Of a stretch of 64,000 nucleotides of DNA, positions 25,501-39,675 are shown in pieces. Each line of letters begins with the position of its first letter. Position 1 is the first letter of the stretch. The position numbers and the translations under genes are program-made. The stretch lies in contig VTFK01000029.1 in assembly GCA_009617715.1 (NCBI GenBank), positions 186,001-250,000 on the forward strand, given 5' to 3'. The notes below the pieces were generated by a model. That model was not told the DNA's origin, made no database searches, and was given only the letters and a program-made list of their open reading frames with translations. The stretch is from Plectrocnemia conspersa (taxonomy: Eukaryota > Arthropoda > Insecta > Trichoptera > Polycentropodidae).

Positions 25501-28500
25501 TTTATTTATTACATGTGCAAGGCTCAATAGCTTTACGCCAATGCACAGATAAATAAAATATATTCAAAGAGACAATTAAATTAAATTATATACAATAATA
25601 TGTAGATCATAATGCACCCATTAACTGCGAGTACCTGGATGAAAACAAATTAGATGGTTAAAAAGTCGGATTGATGTGCTTATTGGGAAGTTGTTTAATA
25701 TTCATGTTCTTGTATGCGGTACTTCAAACAATACTTAAATACAATCAAAACGAAGTTCTTCCAGAATCTACGGATTATGTATATTTCCTACCAGCAGAAA
25801 GGTGTACATTCTTCGACTCTATTCGACAGAATGATGTCCCAATAAACTTTGTATAAAATTTGTGGGAAATAAAAATAGACAATATTTATATTATATTTTC
25901 TCATGTACAGGTATCTGAGAAATCTTTTTTTTGGCTGTTTCTATTAGAAGTGGTAACCAAACCAGAGAAGCATGCACTAAGTGATTAGTTTCTCGAGCTT
26001 CTCAAGACAAATCCCAATATATGTATATGTTTTCTACAATATATGATGATGCAATCTGTGATCCTTTAGAAATAGGACACCCAAATCGGTTTTTACTTCT
26101 ATACTACTGTAGCACATTGTTGTTTATTTCATAAGAAATTTAAGTAGTGTTGAATTTATAAATATTAGCAAAGTTATTAATCGCGTCGTATTGCAACGGT
26201 AGATTACAATATATTAAAATTTACAAAAAATGGTCGCCAATGTGTTTTTTTAACATTGCGTTTAACAGGTTTTATTTAATTAAACTTACGGTAAAAATTG
26301 ATTTGATAATAAAATTTATTAATAGATAACCGTCGAAAATTTATGTGAATATCGACCGTGATTTTAAGACTTTCCACAATCTTAAAACCGCGTTTTATTC
26401 GCAACTTTTCATAACGGTGGCGCGTGTTTAATTGGCTTAATATTATTTAGTTAACTGCTGTTATCTTTAAACTAAAAATTAATCTGGATTGATTTGTATT
26501 ATGATAATATATCAATGTTTACACAACACAATTGAGAATAATTTTAACACAAAAATAACGATAGTCATAATTTATTGATAATTCAATCAATCTTGACCTC
26601 CTTTATTTCTGCTTGCGAAAGCTGAAGCGGATACTTTCATAAAAAATATGTAGCTGAATGCAGCATATTTTTTATTATTTAGCAAAAAATCAACTGCCTC
26701 AATACTTTCATGTTTTACTTATTAAACAAATTTATAATTGAATTCGAAATATTCATTTTCACTGTTATTGAAGGCTCTGCTTCACTATCGTTTATTTGTA
26801 ATTAGATAAATGCAAAATGTGTGTGAATCGGTCCAGTCGTCTTATTCTACTGTACATAGTACATACTTATTTAGTTGCGTATAGGCTTATATTTCAATAC
26901 AGAGAAGCTTATAGCGGCATGAAATTGGATAACCTCTTGAATATGTTTGTCCAATTCCTGTGATTTATGCTCTACATAAATGTAATATCCACGTTTGGCG
27001 ATGCGCTCTGACCACTTTGACCGAGTTCACAAACGCAGAATCGCCGCCCATGCCTGCAACCTCCGATATGCTAATAATAACAAACATTAATATTAACTTC
27101 TAAAATAAGATCAATAGCATCTCCGTGAGATGCACGTGTTCGCCGGCCTGCTTTTTCGAATTGCATTAGAGGTAACGCGTGTTTGTTTACCTTCACGCCC
27201 TACATACATTTATCGCATTCTGCTGTATATATGCATCCGAAACGTCTGCTACTTGGTTATGCAACGCGTACAACAGTTCCGCGTTTTTACATACGCATAT
27301 ATTACACATGTGAGTTTTTTGCGTCCGAAATGCAGCAACGTAATTTAGAACGTGACGCAACGTTGCGCTGTACACGGGTGCATGCGCACTGTCGTTGTCG
27401 TGCGATGATCAATGAATAATGTAAATCACTTGAAATACTCAAATCGTGTTTCTTTCTGTGCGTGTTAAAACACCCACTCAGATTCGTTAAAAATATATAT
27501 TATACCGATCATCTTCGAATGTAACCTAGAAACGAAGCAAATCCGTGTGTTTATTGTTGTTGGCGTTCTTTTTAATTAGACTGTGTTTTTTGTGTGTCAT
27601 CTCTCGTACGTTGTATATAAATAATGCAACGTAATGTTATGTTACGGCTGTGTTAGGCCAGATGTTATGTAATCCGACGCGATAAACAAATCTTAAGTTG
27701 TATATTATGGATATGTACAGCAGGTAAACACATTGTTAAAATATTGGAATTCTAAAGTTATATGCCTTCGTTTCATCCGTACCATTAATCTGGAATGGGG
27801 GTTGACTCATGTGTTTAAGTGCATAATACACATGGAAATGGCAGCCCATTAAAACGTCTAAATTTATTTCCAAACAACTTGAGCATGAACCATATAATAC
27901 ACTGTTTGATCAGTTGTTGCATTAAAATATGTATTTCAGCTTCTGTAAATATGATTCGGATCGGTAGTTCGATTTGTTGATTATAATGTAATTCTTCATA
28001 AGTATACTTCAAACAAAGAGTGTGTATCCCTGATCTTTGAAATTTAGCAATATCGCTTCGTTTTATCATGCGTATTGTCCGTAGCGATCAACTGAAATGT
28101 AACAATACATTGTGTGAATATTTATGAACTCAAATGCGCTTATTAATAAATTATGCATTCGAATATTTGCGCTTTGTTCTATCTCTCTCTATACGATATG
28201 TCACCTCTACGTGATTCATACATTTATCGTTATTTTAATGATGTTCGAAATACATTTATTATTTAGAAACATGTACAGCCAACCTTCTTTCATTAGTTGT
28301 ATAAGGCTCGGGATTCACAGTTCATTAGAAATTGCGACCCATACCTAGTCGAGCTTCGCTTCAGTACACTGCACGAACTGGGGCTAGGCCCGACCTCCTA
28401 CCTAGGCTGTCGCGAGTGACAACCGCAGTCGGGCAAAACAGCGCGAAAACTATTTAGGGTCTCCTGCATCACTAACAATTTTTTTTATAATACGTTTATT

Positions 28501-29780
28501 TAAATAATATAATTCATTTTACAAAATACCATTACACTCATCCTTCGATTTAAGCGGTAGATACGTCCCAAGAAATATCGCGTAAATCGAGCCATAAAAC
28601 GAAATTAAATATGTACATTTTAACGTTTTTTTAACTTATAAAGTAAACGAGCACAATCTTCAGCGTTGCATTTTTACGTTTACGATTTTGTTATTAGCTA
28701 CAATATAATAAAAAAAATAAAACGTTAGTTGTTGTAAATTAAAGGATAAATTTTATAATTTATCTGAAAGAAAAAGATAAATAAAAATTGGTTTAGTGCT
28801 ATTTCAAATACATTTAGCTAACTATTCGAAACAATGATGTGGTTTTCAGCCTCAGATTAAAAAACATAATGCCAAAGCATACAAATTTTTTTAAGATTAG
28901 AATAGGTGTATTATATACTATTTTTATAGCTTTATTTTGGATGACTCGCATTTAAGAAAAATAGTATTACTGGTATTACTCCACAACGGGCAGGCATATG
29001 TTAAGATGAGGCTGACTAATTGTTTCTATATTAAGATTTTATTTTTTGTGGTAAGCGCGCTTTTGTTAAATATCGGTCTAACGGCCCCAATGGCGGCAAG
29101 CAATTTAAAGCGAAATAGGAAGACTGATAGGGGATATATCTTTTATAATTCTCAGTATGCATACTTTCATAAATAACTACAACTTTATTAATGCGTTAAA
29201 AATATCAATGACCTACGAACTTCGCACATAAATACCGTTTATCAAAGCTGACCCAGGGTTCAAAAATGTTACCGAACACTAGTCTCTAAATTGTCTGTTA
29301 TATATGTCAAGTTGTATGTATGTTGAATTCACTCGATTGAATCATTATCAGGTGTACTCAGTTTCACTCATTGCAAATAACGAAGTCAAAGACGAAGTCA
29401 CAGCATTGCCAGGGTTTCTTATTTTACAGACTTATTGATAAAATAGTCAACCTGCTTCCTCGTTTAGCGGATCTTGAGTTGTTTTATAAAGTTGTATGTA
29501 CCATGTATATTAAAAAGAGAAAATAAGTGTTAAGTTTATCCTTACCATGTTGAATATTGATCTATACTAATCTCGTATTTATACATAGTGAATCGATTCA
29601 TGATTTTACTGAAGATAAAAATGTCATTCGTTAAAAACCAATGATTTGCAAATCAAAAACTTACAAGAACATGCACAAACGTATCGAAGTGTGCTGTATA
29701 AATAATAACGGTTGTCAAGACCACCATACACGTTAAAATACGTCTCGATGATGTATGTATTGATCTTATAAAACACATAC
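22520..29780. other. Unassigned intron DNA with CpG-richer patches
   Basis: No gene recognised on either strand. CpG-richer patches occur near 23230-23620, 23820-24060, 24880-25170, 27000-27420 and 28330-28460. The patch at 28330-28460 is the sharpest: about 130 GC-rich bases flanked by AT-rich DNA, unlike the known structural RNAs I can recall. Open frames in these patches have no recognisable motifs. Confidence 0.35.
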
Positions 29781-29787
29781 ACGACTT

Positions 29788-29825
29788 TGTCGGCATTTCT
29801 ATATGACAATATAGAAATGCCGACA
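29788..29825. repeat. 17-bp perfect hairpin
   Basis: TGTCGGCATTTCTATAT at 29788-29804 and its exact reverse complement at 29809-29825 are separated by GACA. Nothing nearby identifies it as a gene product or a terminator. Confidence 0.9.
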
Positions 29826-29829
29826 CTTA

Positions 29830-32800
29830 CAGCATTTTAAAAGTTTCAAAATATAAAACCTTTAACTTATATTCTATTTTAATTAAATAAAGATTATGAG
29901 TTTCAAATATATACGCATCACAACAGCTGTTGCTTAGTACGAAAACCCCTAAGTCATAACATGAAAATCTTTTTGACAAAGGAATATAAACGATTAGCTT
30001 AGTAAAATCGTGAAATTTCTCGCTACGTCGTTCAATTAATTGAAAGGATAGTAGTATTTGTTTTACGGCACATCTATATGCGAATATCGTTGTATTTCCT
30101 TTTTAGAAACAGGTAATAAAAAATAATTTTAAATGAAATCCATAAAAGCTTTCGCGAGAGCGTTTGCTGAAACTTATGACGATCGGTGCCTTTCTTCAGT
30201 CCAGTGTTGACGTTTATTACTTTGTTCGATCCGTATACGTCACACAGCCTCTCCTGCACCGATCCGCACCGCAGGCGGAGCGACTCTCAGCAGCTGACGT
30301 AGCGGTACCCTGACCTCTGGGGCCGCGGACTGGCTCGCGGACCGTTCGTTTACCTCGCCGCTCTCGTCCCCCTCGCTCGCTGTACATTACGTAAAAGCCA
30401 GCCAGCACACCGTCATACCGGTGTGTCGTACGTACAATAAATATTGCAGCCGACCAGCCGGCGTGACTGACGCAACTGTGTCACGAAAACAAAATCTCTT
30501 CTTGCTCTTCTTTTATATGCATGTGAAAAATGTTAACGAATTTGATGGTAGAATGAAAAAAAAGATCTGTGGATTTATGGTCTACCTGTCTATTGTTCCG
30601 TTGTAGTGTGTGATTCTGTGTGTAGATTATGAACTTTTTGCAAAGAAAGTTAAATATCATAAATATATGGATTTAGTCAAAAGTAACTTTTGTAGATTTT
30701 ACTGCATGGTTGATTTTTAATTATATGTTTCTAACGATATGCGCAGGTACATCGTCGTTACCTCATGCTGGTGTGGCAATAGTGAGTTGTCCGGTAAAAC
30801 GTAATCCAAAAAGTTTGCGTCAGTTTCTTGCTCCGAAACACGCGCGTGCGTTGCGTTTCGCTTCTGTTTTAAATACACTTAAATTATTATTTAGCGAGAG
30901 CAATCTAACTAAAACTTACAAAAACATAATTTGATTTTCATATTATATATTATAAGTATTATTTTATTATTATAAAGATAACGTGCCTCCAGACGGATAA
31001 TAAAACTTCGTGCTTCCGAGTTTGAGTATTCGTATATGATTAACACGCGTAAGTCTGTAAAGTTGCAGCGATAAATTCCCAGTAGGTAGGTGATACTTTT
31101 ATATTTTTTTAGTAGACTTCGCCTCTAATTTCATTGATGTCAATTACAATTTTGAGGATACTAATCATAGTTGATTTTTTTTTATTGCGAATTATAAAAA
31201 CAAAATATTTAATAAGATGCAGGGTGGTTTATTATAATTTTTAAGTTTACCATTTTTGTTTTATTATAATTTTTAAGTTTACCTACACAATGAGTGTTTT
31301 TAAAATAGGAATATCCCTTTATATAAAATAAAAAGATAAGGCCCCACAGTATATTTATTTTCACATACCCTGAACACAAAATATTCAAATTGTGATCATT
31401 TCGCGCTATATTTTCTGCCCTGTGATTGGTCTGTCGTTCTGAGGGGCAGTAACGGTATGTGTAATTATACGGGGCAGTATTGCTTTTTTTTCCCGAGGTA
31501 CGGTTGTCGAGATTATTTTCTTATCGCCTCTTTTACTATTGTTATAGTTATATAAGTTTTATTTATTCTGTGTGTATTTATGTTTAAAAAATGTTCGATC
31601 TGTTCTAATTCAGCCCTGTTCTCATCGATCTCGCGAATTCTGCGTGTATTGGTTTTTGTGCACTGACTCTTGATACCAAAGTAGTATACTTCACTGGGGA
31701 ATAGTTGTACTTTTACGTGATAATAGTTCATTTTTCTCCCACGTATAAGGCTTAATATAATCGAGGTCTTAATATCTATATATTCGTGTCACCCCGCATC
31801 TAAAAGTATAAAAAAGTTCTTCTCTTCTTGAATAGTATTTGCATGCTACGAATACTATTTAAATTTAGCCAACACATTATTTTTAATCTTATTTTCAAAT
31901 CGTGTCATATGAATGTAACCATGTCCTATATTAATTGAAGTGCGCTAATGAGAGTTTTTCTTCACTTTGACTAAAATCATGACGGGTGGTAGAGAGGAAA
32001 GCTATTGGCTGACACTACCGGAAGAGGTGAGGCACTCCAAGAAAACTTAATCGACAACCGTTATTTATTTATCTAACAACATAAACCCAGACAGTGGCGA
32101 TGTAGTATCGAGCTGTTCAATCGGTCAACGAGTTGTGTGAATAATAAAAGATTGTTTCAAAATTACTAATGTTCCAGCGTTTAATTATAAGTAACGTGAT
32201 TGTTCAAATGCTTGCACATAAAATGCATACATAAACGAACAATTATAGAGCGGCTTAACCGCTGAATATGCTCGAATTCACACATGGTTAACTATTCCAT
32301 AATATGATACGATGATGTGCAGACGAGAAAATAAATGTTACGAATAACTTACGCACGCTTCGTCCCAGTGATCCATTCTAGTGCAACTTTATAGTCTATT
32401 TTACTTTTCGGAGGGTCCGCCTTTTTTATTTTAGAATTATGAGTTCATTCGGAATCAGGGTTGGCCGTCTTCCAACCGGGTCGGACATGGGTGTCGTTCA
32501 GATTTATGACACTTTTACCGGTCTTTCCAGGGATTTTCTTTAAGAGAGTGTCGAATTTGCGTACGCGGGGGCATAAATCAGACGTTTTACGAGGGGAAAT
32601 CGCGTGAAAATTATCTAGTAAATAAATTGTGATAAAAAGTAGGCAAAACAATATAAAAAAACTGGTTTTTGTTATGATAATTATGATTATGAATGAATGA
32701 ATGAATGAGAATATTGTTGGCGCCCACTTTTGATTTTTACACAATAAAAACGGTGCGATGGCGTGTAAATAAATCTAGACAGTCAAATACGGCGTCATTA

Positions 32801-33130
32801 TTAAAAGCCGATTCATATTATACGGTGGTGGTAGATACATAACGGATTAGTATGACTGTATGCGATTTATGAAGTGTTGTTCATATGAAAATATATATTT
32901 TTTGTCATAATTTATATTATATGATAATTAACTTCAATTAAATAAATGATGGCATAGCTGGCTTTCGGACCGGTAGCGGAAATATATAATATCAATATCT
33001 CATCATCAATAATTTCTTATTAAAACTTTTTAGCGATAATTATAGTAGTATCCTTATAACGTTAAATGATAATTTCCTGCCAGTTTATTTTATAAAGCAA
33101 CACCACACCAAATGCATTTTCCTAAATCAC
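29830..33130. other. Unassigned intron DNA
   Basis: No gene recognised. About 30180-30480 is GC/CpG-rich and contains TCAGTC at 30196-30201, an initiator-like match; it is a candidate alternative promoter or enhancer of mim, unproven. About 32450-32600 is slightly GC-richer with no recognised coding. Confidence 0.3.
31228..31283. repeat. 24-bp tandem duplication
   Basis: TTTATTATAATTTTTAAG followed by TTTACC occurs at 31228-31251 and again at 31260-31283, a 32-base period. No other features. Confidence 0.85.
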
Positions 33131-33139
33131 TAATATTTA

Positions 33140-33360
33140 GTCAAAAACAATATATTGTATTATTTCAATACACAAAAAATATATAATTAAAATAATACAT
33201 AGAAAGAAGCAAACAAAAAAGATATCATAAAATATTAAAATTATATGCTACGAACCGTACCAGCTCCTCCTAGCTGACATTAAACAAATAAATGTGTAAT
33301 GCCAGCGTATTAAGGACGCGATCGTGATTCTCGAAAATATTCTGGAATCCAAAACTGGAA
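33140..33360 (-). mobile_element. LINE 3' fragment lacking the terminal hairpin
   Basis: The reverse strand matches 15540-15740 of the LINE copy at 14937-15815, including TCGAGAATCACGATCGCGTCC and ACGCTGGCATTACACATT (shown in pieces across the two copies), GTCAGCTA and AGGAGCTGG. The match stops in TTTTTGAC, just where the 3' hairpin would begin, so hairpin and tail are missing. It is truncated at both ends. Confidence 0.8.
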
Positions 33361-36300
33361 TTCCTCCACAAGAATGTTACTACATGATCCATTGCTTAAA
33401 CCACTGCCGTTACCGGTAATAGGGCCCTACGAGTCCAACCCAATTTTAGGGCCAGTTGTCAAAAAAAGTAGAATAGTTTTGCTACACGACAATTGATTTT
33501 GAATGAAATCAAGGAACTTGGCGTAAGGTTTTATCTCATCCACCTTATTTTACAGTCCTTGCTCTTTACTACCACTATTTATTTCGATTTATGCAACATA
33601 TTGATAGGGAAAAAAATCAAATTCAAAAAAAAAATAAAAAATATATTTTGGATCATTACAAACCTTTTTTGTTTCATTAAAAAGTTAAAGTCCTTTCAAA
33701 TACACCTAATATGTATGTGTATGAAATTTTAAATAATACTATTTTGTATTTAGCTCATGATGATGCATAACATATAATAACTCTATATTGCTTGTTCGAG
33801 TATTACCGCTTATAATCTTCGTTTTATCTACAATATATTGTATGTCTTAATAAAAATAGTCGATGAAATCAGTTCTCGATTTAATAGTTGGTGATATCAG
33901 TTCTCTATTCAATGTATGATGATGTCAGTCGTATCACGTTTATTTTAATTCAATCTTTTGTTTCTCATATTTAACGGCGAACAAATGTGTTGACTTTCGA
34001 CATCATTCTTATCTAATATATTATTGTTTATACTATTGATTTGTATTGTTTTATAAACATTAAAATATATCTAAAGATAAATCTTCAAGACGAAAGCTGT
34101 ATTTTGTCATTAGTCTAACATTTTTTGTTTCTTTTATGTTTGATGTGATTTATTGCGAGTTTTTGTTGCGTCGCGTGTTATAGATTTATCAAAGTTTCGT
34201 TATAAATTACTCGCCTTTAAGTAACTTTCTTGGGCGAAGATAGCATAATGAGCCGAGAGCAAAATTTCGACGTTTTATAACAGCAATCGTTTCGCTAACA
34301 AAAGATTCAATTTATACCACGATAAAACGATTTCGCCGTTGCGATATCATCTTCAGTAGTTTTCTTTGATATTTGATTGATTCAATGGTAACTCTGACCC
34401 AGTTGTTATGCGAGCGTTGCAATACAACTTTCCTAATACTGCGGTGATTCTTGGTCATTTGTTTGGTATCCTTTATAGAATAACTTTTTTGATTGTATAA
34501 TACAACATTGTTATTCGTCTTTTATTTAATTGGGTCACAGTGGCACGAGGGTTTAATTGTTTGCGTCACAATAATGCGTCGCCGCTTTATTAATTGATAC
34601 AGTAAAAAAAAAACGTTTGCTGTAATATATGTATGTACATTCGCTCGCTCAAATTTATTTGACTTTATATAAAGTTTGTCGATAAGGGTCGCGAATAAAT
34701 CATGTTGGAGAATACGTGCAAGAATCGATAGTACCGTTTTGCGAAAAGGTTCACCTTCGCCGCCGGCTGATTTATTTACCTAAAATGAGGCCTCTCAAAC
34801 AGTGCCTTGAAATTAATAAGACATTATCGAAATCTTTGAAATTTCCCACGTCGCACAAATTCGGATCGCTCTCGTACTATTCTGATATTGTGTTGATGCA
34901 ATATAGCAATACATCTTGTGCAATTTATCGGCAGATTTTATCGCTTTTGTGTGCGTATGCGGTTTGCGCCTTTTCCACATTTTCCTCTCGTTTTACGAGT
35001 TTTCCTCGGACAGAAATAGAAGCCGCCGGTTGACAGACTGACATTTTGGATGACGCCAAGGTCTCCTCTCGTGCAAAATGGAGAACTTTTTTCTTTAACC
35101 CTTCTATACAAATCAGATTTGTATGGCGTTCACCGAAGGTGGTCCCGCGGGATGTCGACCAATTTAACCCTCTTCTGACCCTCATTTGTATTCAGCCGTT
35201 TGCAACTTGAAGTATTCGAATCCGATAAAGCGGTCGGGCGTATTTTATATAAGCTTGGAAAAGGTATTATATAATAATAATTTAGATCGCTCGGTAACTT
35301 TTAATAGTCGTAATTAATTTATATTCTCGAAATAAGCTATACATTATGTCTGAAAACTTTTTGACAAAGTTGTTTTTTTTTTCAAAAGTTCTAAATAAAT
35401 TGTAGACAAATCGAATTATTGAAAAGCTTTTCATTCAACTTTCAATCGAATTATTGAAAAGCTTTTCACTCAACGCCAATTCAAAGGGCGTCCTGTGGTT
35501 TGTTGGAAGCGATAAGTATCTGGAGATTTTCAGAAGTTCAGCTCTCACTTATGTATTCTGTACATAGGTATGTATACTTAGTTTAAAATATTGATTGCTA
35601 ATAATTTTTTAACAATCGGAAAATGTATTAATTATTCATAAATACACAAAAGTGACCTGAATTCGTGACTCATTATGCCCATTAGCGTGTGTCGAATTTC
35701 CTAATTATTTAAGAATATAGTGTGTATGAATATTGAATGAAATCATAATTAGTTAATTATATGTGTGTATTTTATATTATGAACCAACTTAAATCGATAT
35801 GGTTCATATTATGCGCCATATCTTCCTAGTAAATATACATGTGGTAGTATAATACGTTTTATATTATGAAAGCATTAAAATCATTACATTAAATCCTCGT
35901 TTCTTTTTATAAGGGGTAAAAGCTTCTGTTGTGTAGTTCAGATGTAAACAAGAAATTATTCCTACGCCGCACCGCGTCGTGGCGTCGTTTCCCAAAATTG
36001 AGTTTTGCCCAAAAGTATCATATAACATTAGGATAAAGAGAGAAAATGTCAATAGAGACAAAGATACCAGACTTGAATGGATAATCGTTTTTTTTAAATT
36101 CAAAATATTTCCGCTCAACTAGAAAACTCCATTAATTATCTTGAAAGCTGCCACGTCTAGTTGCTTTCATTAGCGTTGATTTTAAAGTCTCTCCGTAAAA
36201 ACGTTTTATTCTCTAAACACACAAGATCGAAAAGTGTGGGTAGGATATAATTAATATTTTCTCAAGTTAATCGGTCGTAATTTATAACAATTAAGCGCCC

Positions 36301-38735
36301 CACGCACGCTCCGTACGTGTGTAATTGTAGCGCCGTTTAACGTGTGAATCGTTTCGTTTTGTTTTGGTTCGAGACACCGTTTTATTTGACGATGATGTAC
36401 TTAAGGGCTGTATTGTAATGTGATTTAATACGCAACGTGTAAAACCGTTTTAACCGGCGGTATTACGACGTCATTGTATAGCGTTCAAGTAAACCGTGAA
36501 AACAAACATTAGAGATTCGTGCCCGGATAAGTATTTTTTATTATGCTCAGACCCAGCTCTGAAATTCAAGAATCTCGACGATTTTATTACCATACTTGAC
36601 GTTTAAATGTAAATCAGATTATTGTCGTATCTATGAGATGAAAAACGAATACATGAACTAGAGTTTATCTTAAAAGTTATTAAAAATAACTGGAGGGTCA
36701 GCACGAGTGTACTTTCCAAATGAATCGCTCATCTTAGATCAAAAAATAAATTGAGGAATTATATTATTATAATAATTTGTGCATATATATTTGATCTGCT
36801 GTACACACTCAGTAAATATGCTTCGAATTATTCGCGCGCGAAACTAGTTTCGCGAGTTTAATTCAATTATTGCCGTAAGTGTATGGCATTTGATTTTTTT
36901 ATTGTTAGTGGGTGTTTCTCTATTGTTGTTAATTACAGTCGGAATTGACGTTTTTTCTATCTACATAATATCAGCGTCAATTTCTCGATGGTGTGATGGC
37001 AAATTTATAGCCAGTTTATTGGACCGTATATTATTGTAATAAAACAACAGTAAATCATGTAATTGTTACAAGAGCGTTATTGGCGCTGTTTTATTGAAAA
37101 ATGAGCCAATGTGTGAATGACATGATTGTTTTAAAGAATAAGAAAACCACATGCGTTAATATTTGTTCAAATATATCCGGCCAATATGTTCAATGTAAAA
37201 ATATCCTTGGCATTAATTACATGATAGTTAGTTGTACAGAATAAATATTACCCTCATGTATCATAGAGGTGTCGGTCATGAGATGCTAATGTAGTTAAAT
37301 TGTAGTTAAAGGAATAAACTAGGGTAGTTATTTCATTAAAGTTAAAATAACAATACATACAATAAATGGTTTAAATAATAATAATAATTCGCCCGTGCTG
37401 TTCGTTAACCATAATGGTTAGTTTACACATCTTCAATATGTGGAATGCAACAAGCTAAATGTTACATTAGATATTTTTAAAAGTTCTTAAATTCGGAGAA
37501 TATAATTTATTTGTATTGCAGATTTTTTATATAAATATATCTTTTCCTGCAGTACTTACTAACGTTATTGTTCTAAAATACTAACTATTCTGAAATGACG
37601 CGAATGAGAGCTAGTTAAAAATGCGGTCACAGAAATATATCTAAAATCATATTTGCAAACATTTTTAAATGGTTTTTAATGTATTCTGACACGAATGGCT
37701 TTTTATTAGCTAATGAATGATATGATGTGAACATTCGTGTTATTCACACAGATCTTGGCATTTCATTGTAGTATAATGTTTGCTGTACATGCACGAAATA
37801 TTTCATTAATTGAAGAGGAAAGAAAGCAAGAAAAATATTAATTGATCATGAAAAAAATCATATATATTTATTGAAAATCAAATTAGTTATTTATCTAATG
37901 CCTTGAGACTATTTACTATTCCTGACTTATAATTGAGTTTAATGGAACGTAAATTCTAAGGTTGAAAACCTGCAGCTGACATAATACGCTTTCAAGTTTC
38001 CCCTGAAATGGGTTTCTCATATTCAAAATTTCAACGAGACGAGAGGAAATTTAAGCTGAAATTTATTGCCGCAACTTAGGAAATTCGATTTAGCGCAGAT
38101 TTTTTCTTATAGTTTCTCGTCGTCGCTAACAAAACAAACAATAAAGTAATAATCTTTAAAGCTAATCTTGTTACATCTTCCTTCATGTAGCGTACTTATA
38201 TCTTGATTGTTGCACGCGCGTTCCACTTTCTTGATTAGATCCCTTCGCCCTGGCGGAAGTTGATGTAAGTGCGAAAACCTCACGTTCGCTAGCCGCATTC
38301 ATTAGTCGACTCGAGTTTAGTTGTCGGTACGCGAAAGTTCTTCATCCAAGAGCTTTTTTGCGGTACGATAAAGAGGCGGAGAGATGTTAGGCTGCATTTT
38401 GTGTTACTGAATCTTATGTTTACAATTTATTCGGATCAACTATTGCCAATGGTCGGTTCGTTGGTTGCATTTGACCGACAAATTCGTGCTCCACAATCTC
38501 CATTGTGCTCGGTTCACTGTTATATGGATGTATGCCTTCATGCACGGTGGGTGCATCGGAATAATGCAGCGCGAAATCGTTTCTGTATCGCTGCGCTTGG
38601 TCTGAAAACGTTAAAAAGTTGGTTATTTAAAAATGGGCGGTATAAATTATTTAATGCGCGGATTATAATACCAATAAAATTACTTTCATTCATTTTCATA
38701 ATATAATGTATAATTTATATTATTATTATTATTAC
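33360..38735. other. Unassigned intron DNA
   Basis: No gene recognised. CpG-richer patches lie at about 34690-35220 and 38170-38600; their open frames (34716-35033 plus, 34925-35185 minus, 38401-38706 plus) have no motif I know. A 29-bp sequence with the palindrome GAAAAGCTTTTC is duplicated at 35411-35474. Confidence 0.35.
35411..35474. repeat. 29-bp duplication, period 35
   Basis: TCGAATTATTGAAAAGCTTT then TCATTCAAC at 35411-35439 is repeated at 35446-35474 with one base change. Each unit holds the palindrome GAAAAGCTTTTC. Confidence 0.85.
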
Positions 38736-39018
38736 GTATCAGACTATTAACTCGAAAGTTACAGGTTCGAGCCCCGGCAGCGGAACTTACATTTTTATTT
38801 ATAAAAAATTATCTATTATTAAAAAAACCGGCTTCAGCTGCAGTGACATCTATTGGTCATATATTATATTACACATGATAATTTATAATTATTAATATAG
38901 ATGTCATCGATTTTCAGACTTTCTAGTGGTTAATACTTACTTGTTGACTCACTCAATTGGTACAGATTTACCCCGTTGTAACGCATTGGGCTTACGCCTG
39001 TCCGGTTACAACGGAAGA
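38736..39018 (+). mobile_element. tRNA-derived SINE, most complete 3' end
   Basis: The head contains GGTTCGAGCCC at 38764-38774, a pol III box B. The expected box A position is lost in an ATT repeat. The body has AAAAAACCGGCTTCAGCTGC and ATCGATTTTCAGACT. The 3' end is a perfect 10-bp hairpin, CCGTTGTAAC (38973-38982) with GTTACAACGG (39005-39014), loop GCATTGGGCTTACGCCTGTCCG in pieces GCATTGGGCTTACGC and CTGTCCG. It is followed by AAGATT and an AT-rich tail. Its 3' structure matches that of the LINE at 14937-15815, the likely source of its retrotransposition machinery. Other copies: 47428, 19092 and 7040. Confidence 0.85.
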
Positions 39019-39119
39019 TTTAATATAAATAAATATTGTATATATTTTGCATGCCATTGCAACATAAAATGACCCATTACAGAAGCAAGTCAAATTCTCT
39101 CACATTGAGCAACTGCCTT

Positions 39120-39450
39120 GTGATTGATAAATTATAATAGCCAAGGAAATGAAAATTGGGATCTTAGCGAAAAATCGCTAGGAGGTAATAGTGTTATGAG
39201 AATAAGCAAATTATATGCCCTTACAAATGGATACTTCAGGATCTCGATCACAGTTGTGTTCAATGCATGCACAATCTACCGCGCTCCATTGCTACCTAAT
39301 TATTCAGCAGTATAATAAGGCTATCAACATTGAAAGTTACCTTGTGCTCAGGTAATTTAGAAACTAGATGACTGGTGATATTTTTACCCACCAATTGAGT
39401 AAAATGAATGTGCTACAACTGGCATATCTTGAATCAAAAACATAATTTAA
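39120..39450 (+). repeat. Dispersed repeat family R1, copy 1
   Basis: It shares ordered blocks with 44470-44770: AAAAATCGCTAG, GTTATGAGAATAA-CAAATT, TTCAATGC, then CAATTGAGT-AAAT and TACAACTGGCA. No coding potential recognised. Probably a non-autonomous mobile element; ends not defined. R1 is only a label used here. Confidence 0.55.
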
Positions 39451-39675
39451 AGTATATTTTGATATTTAAAGATTGATAATTTACAAAATTAGTGAAGACA
39501 AATTTAGTAAATACATATGTATTACAATGGTTATTTCTGAGATAATATCAAACAATGAGTAAAATATAAAAAAAATGCAATATATCCTAAGCTGTAGACT
39601 ATCAGAACATACAATCAGAATGTTTTAAAGAAAATCGTTTAAATTTAAATTAAGTTTTTTGAGTTGAGCGTTTTA

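Noticed and set aside
32945..33010. Further SINE head suggested by GGCATAGCTGG and GACCGGTAGCGGAA
   Set aside because: Too short and without box B or 3' hairpin; the resemblance may be chance.
38764..38774. tRNA gene suggested by a perfect box B
   Set aside because: No cloverleaf or intact box A; the sequence belongs to a SINE with a known body and 3' hairpin.
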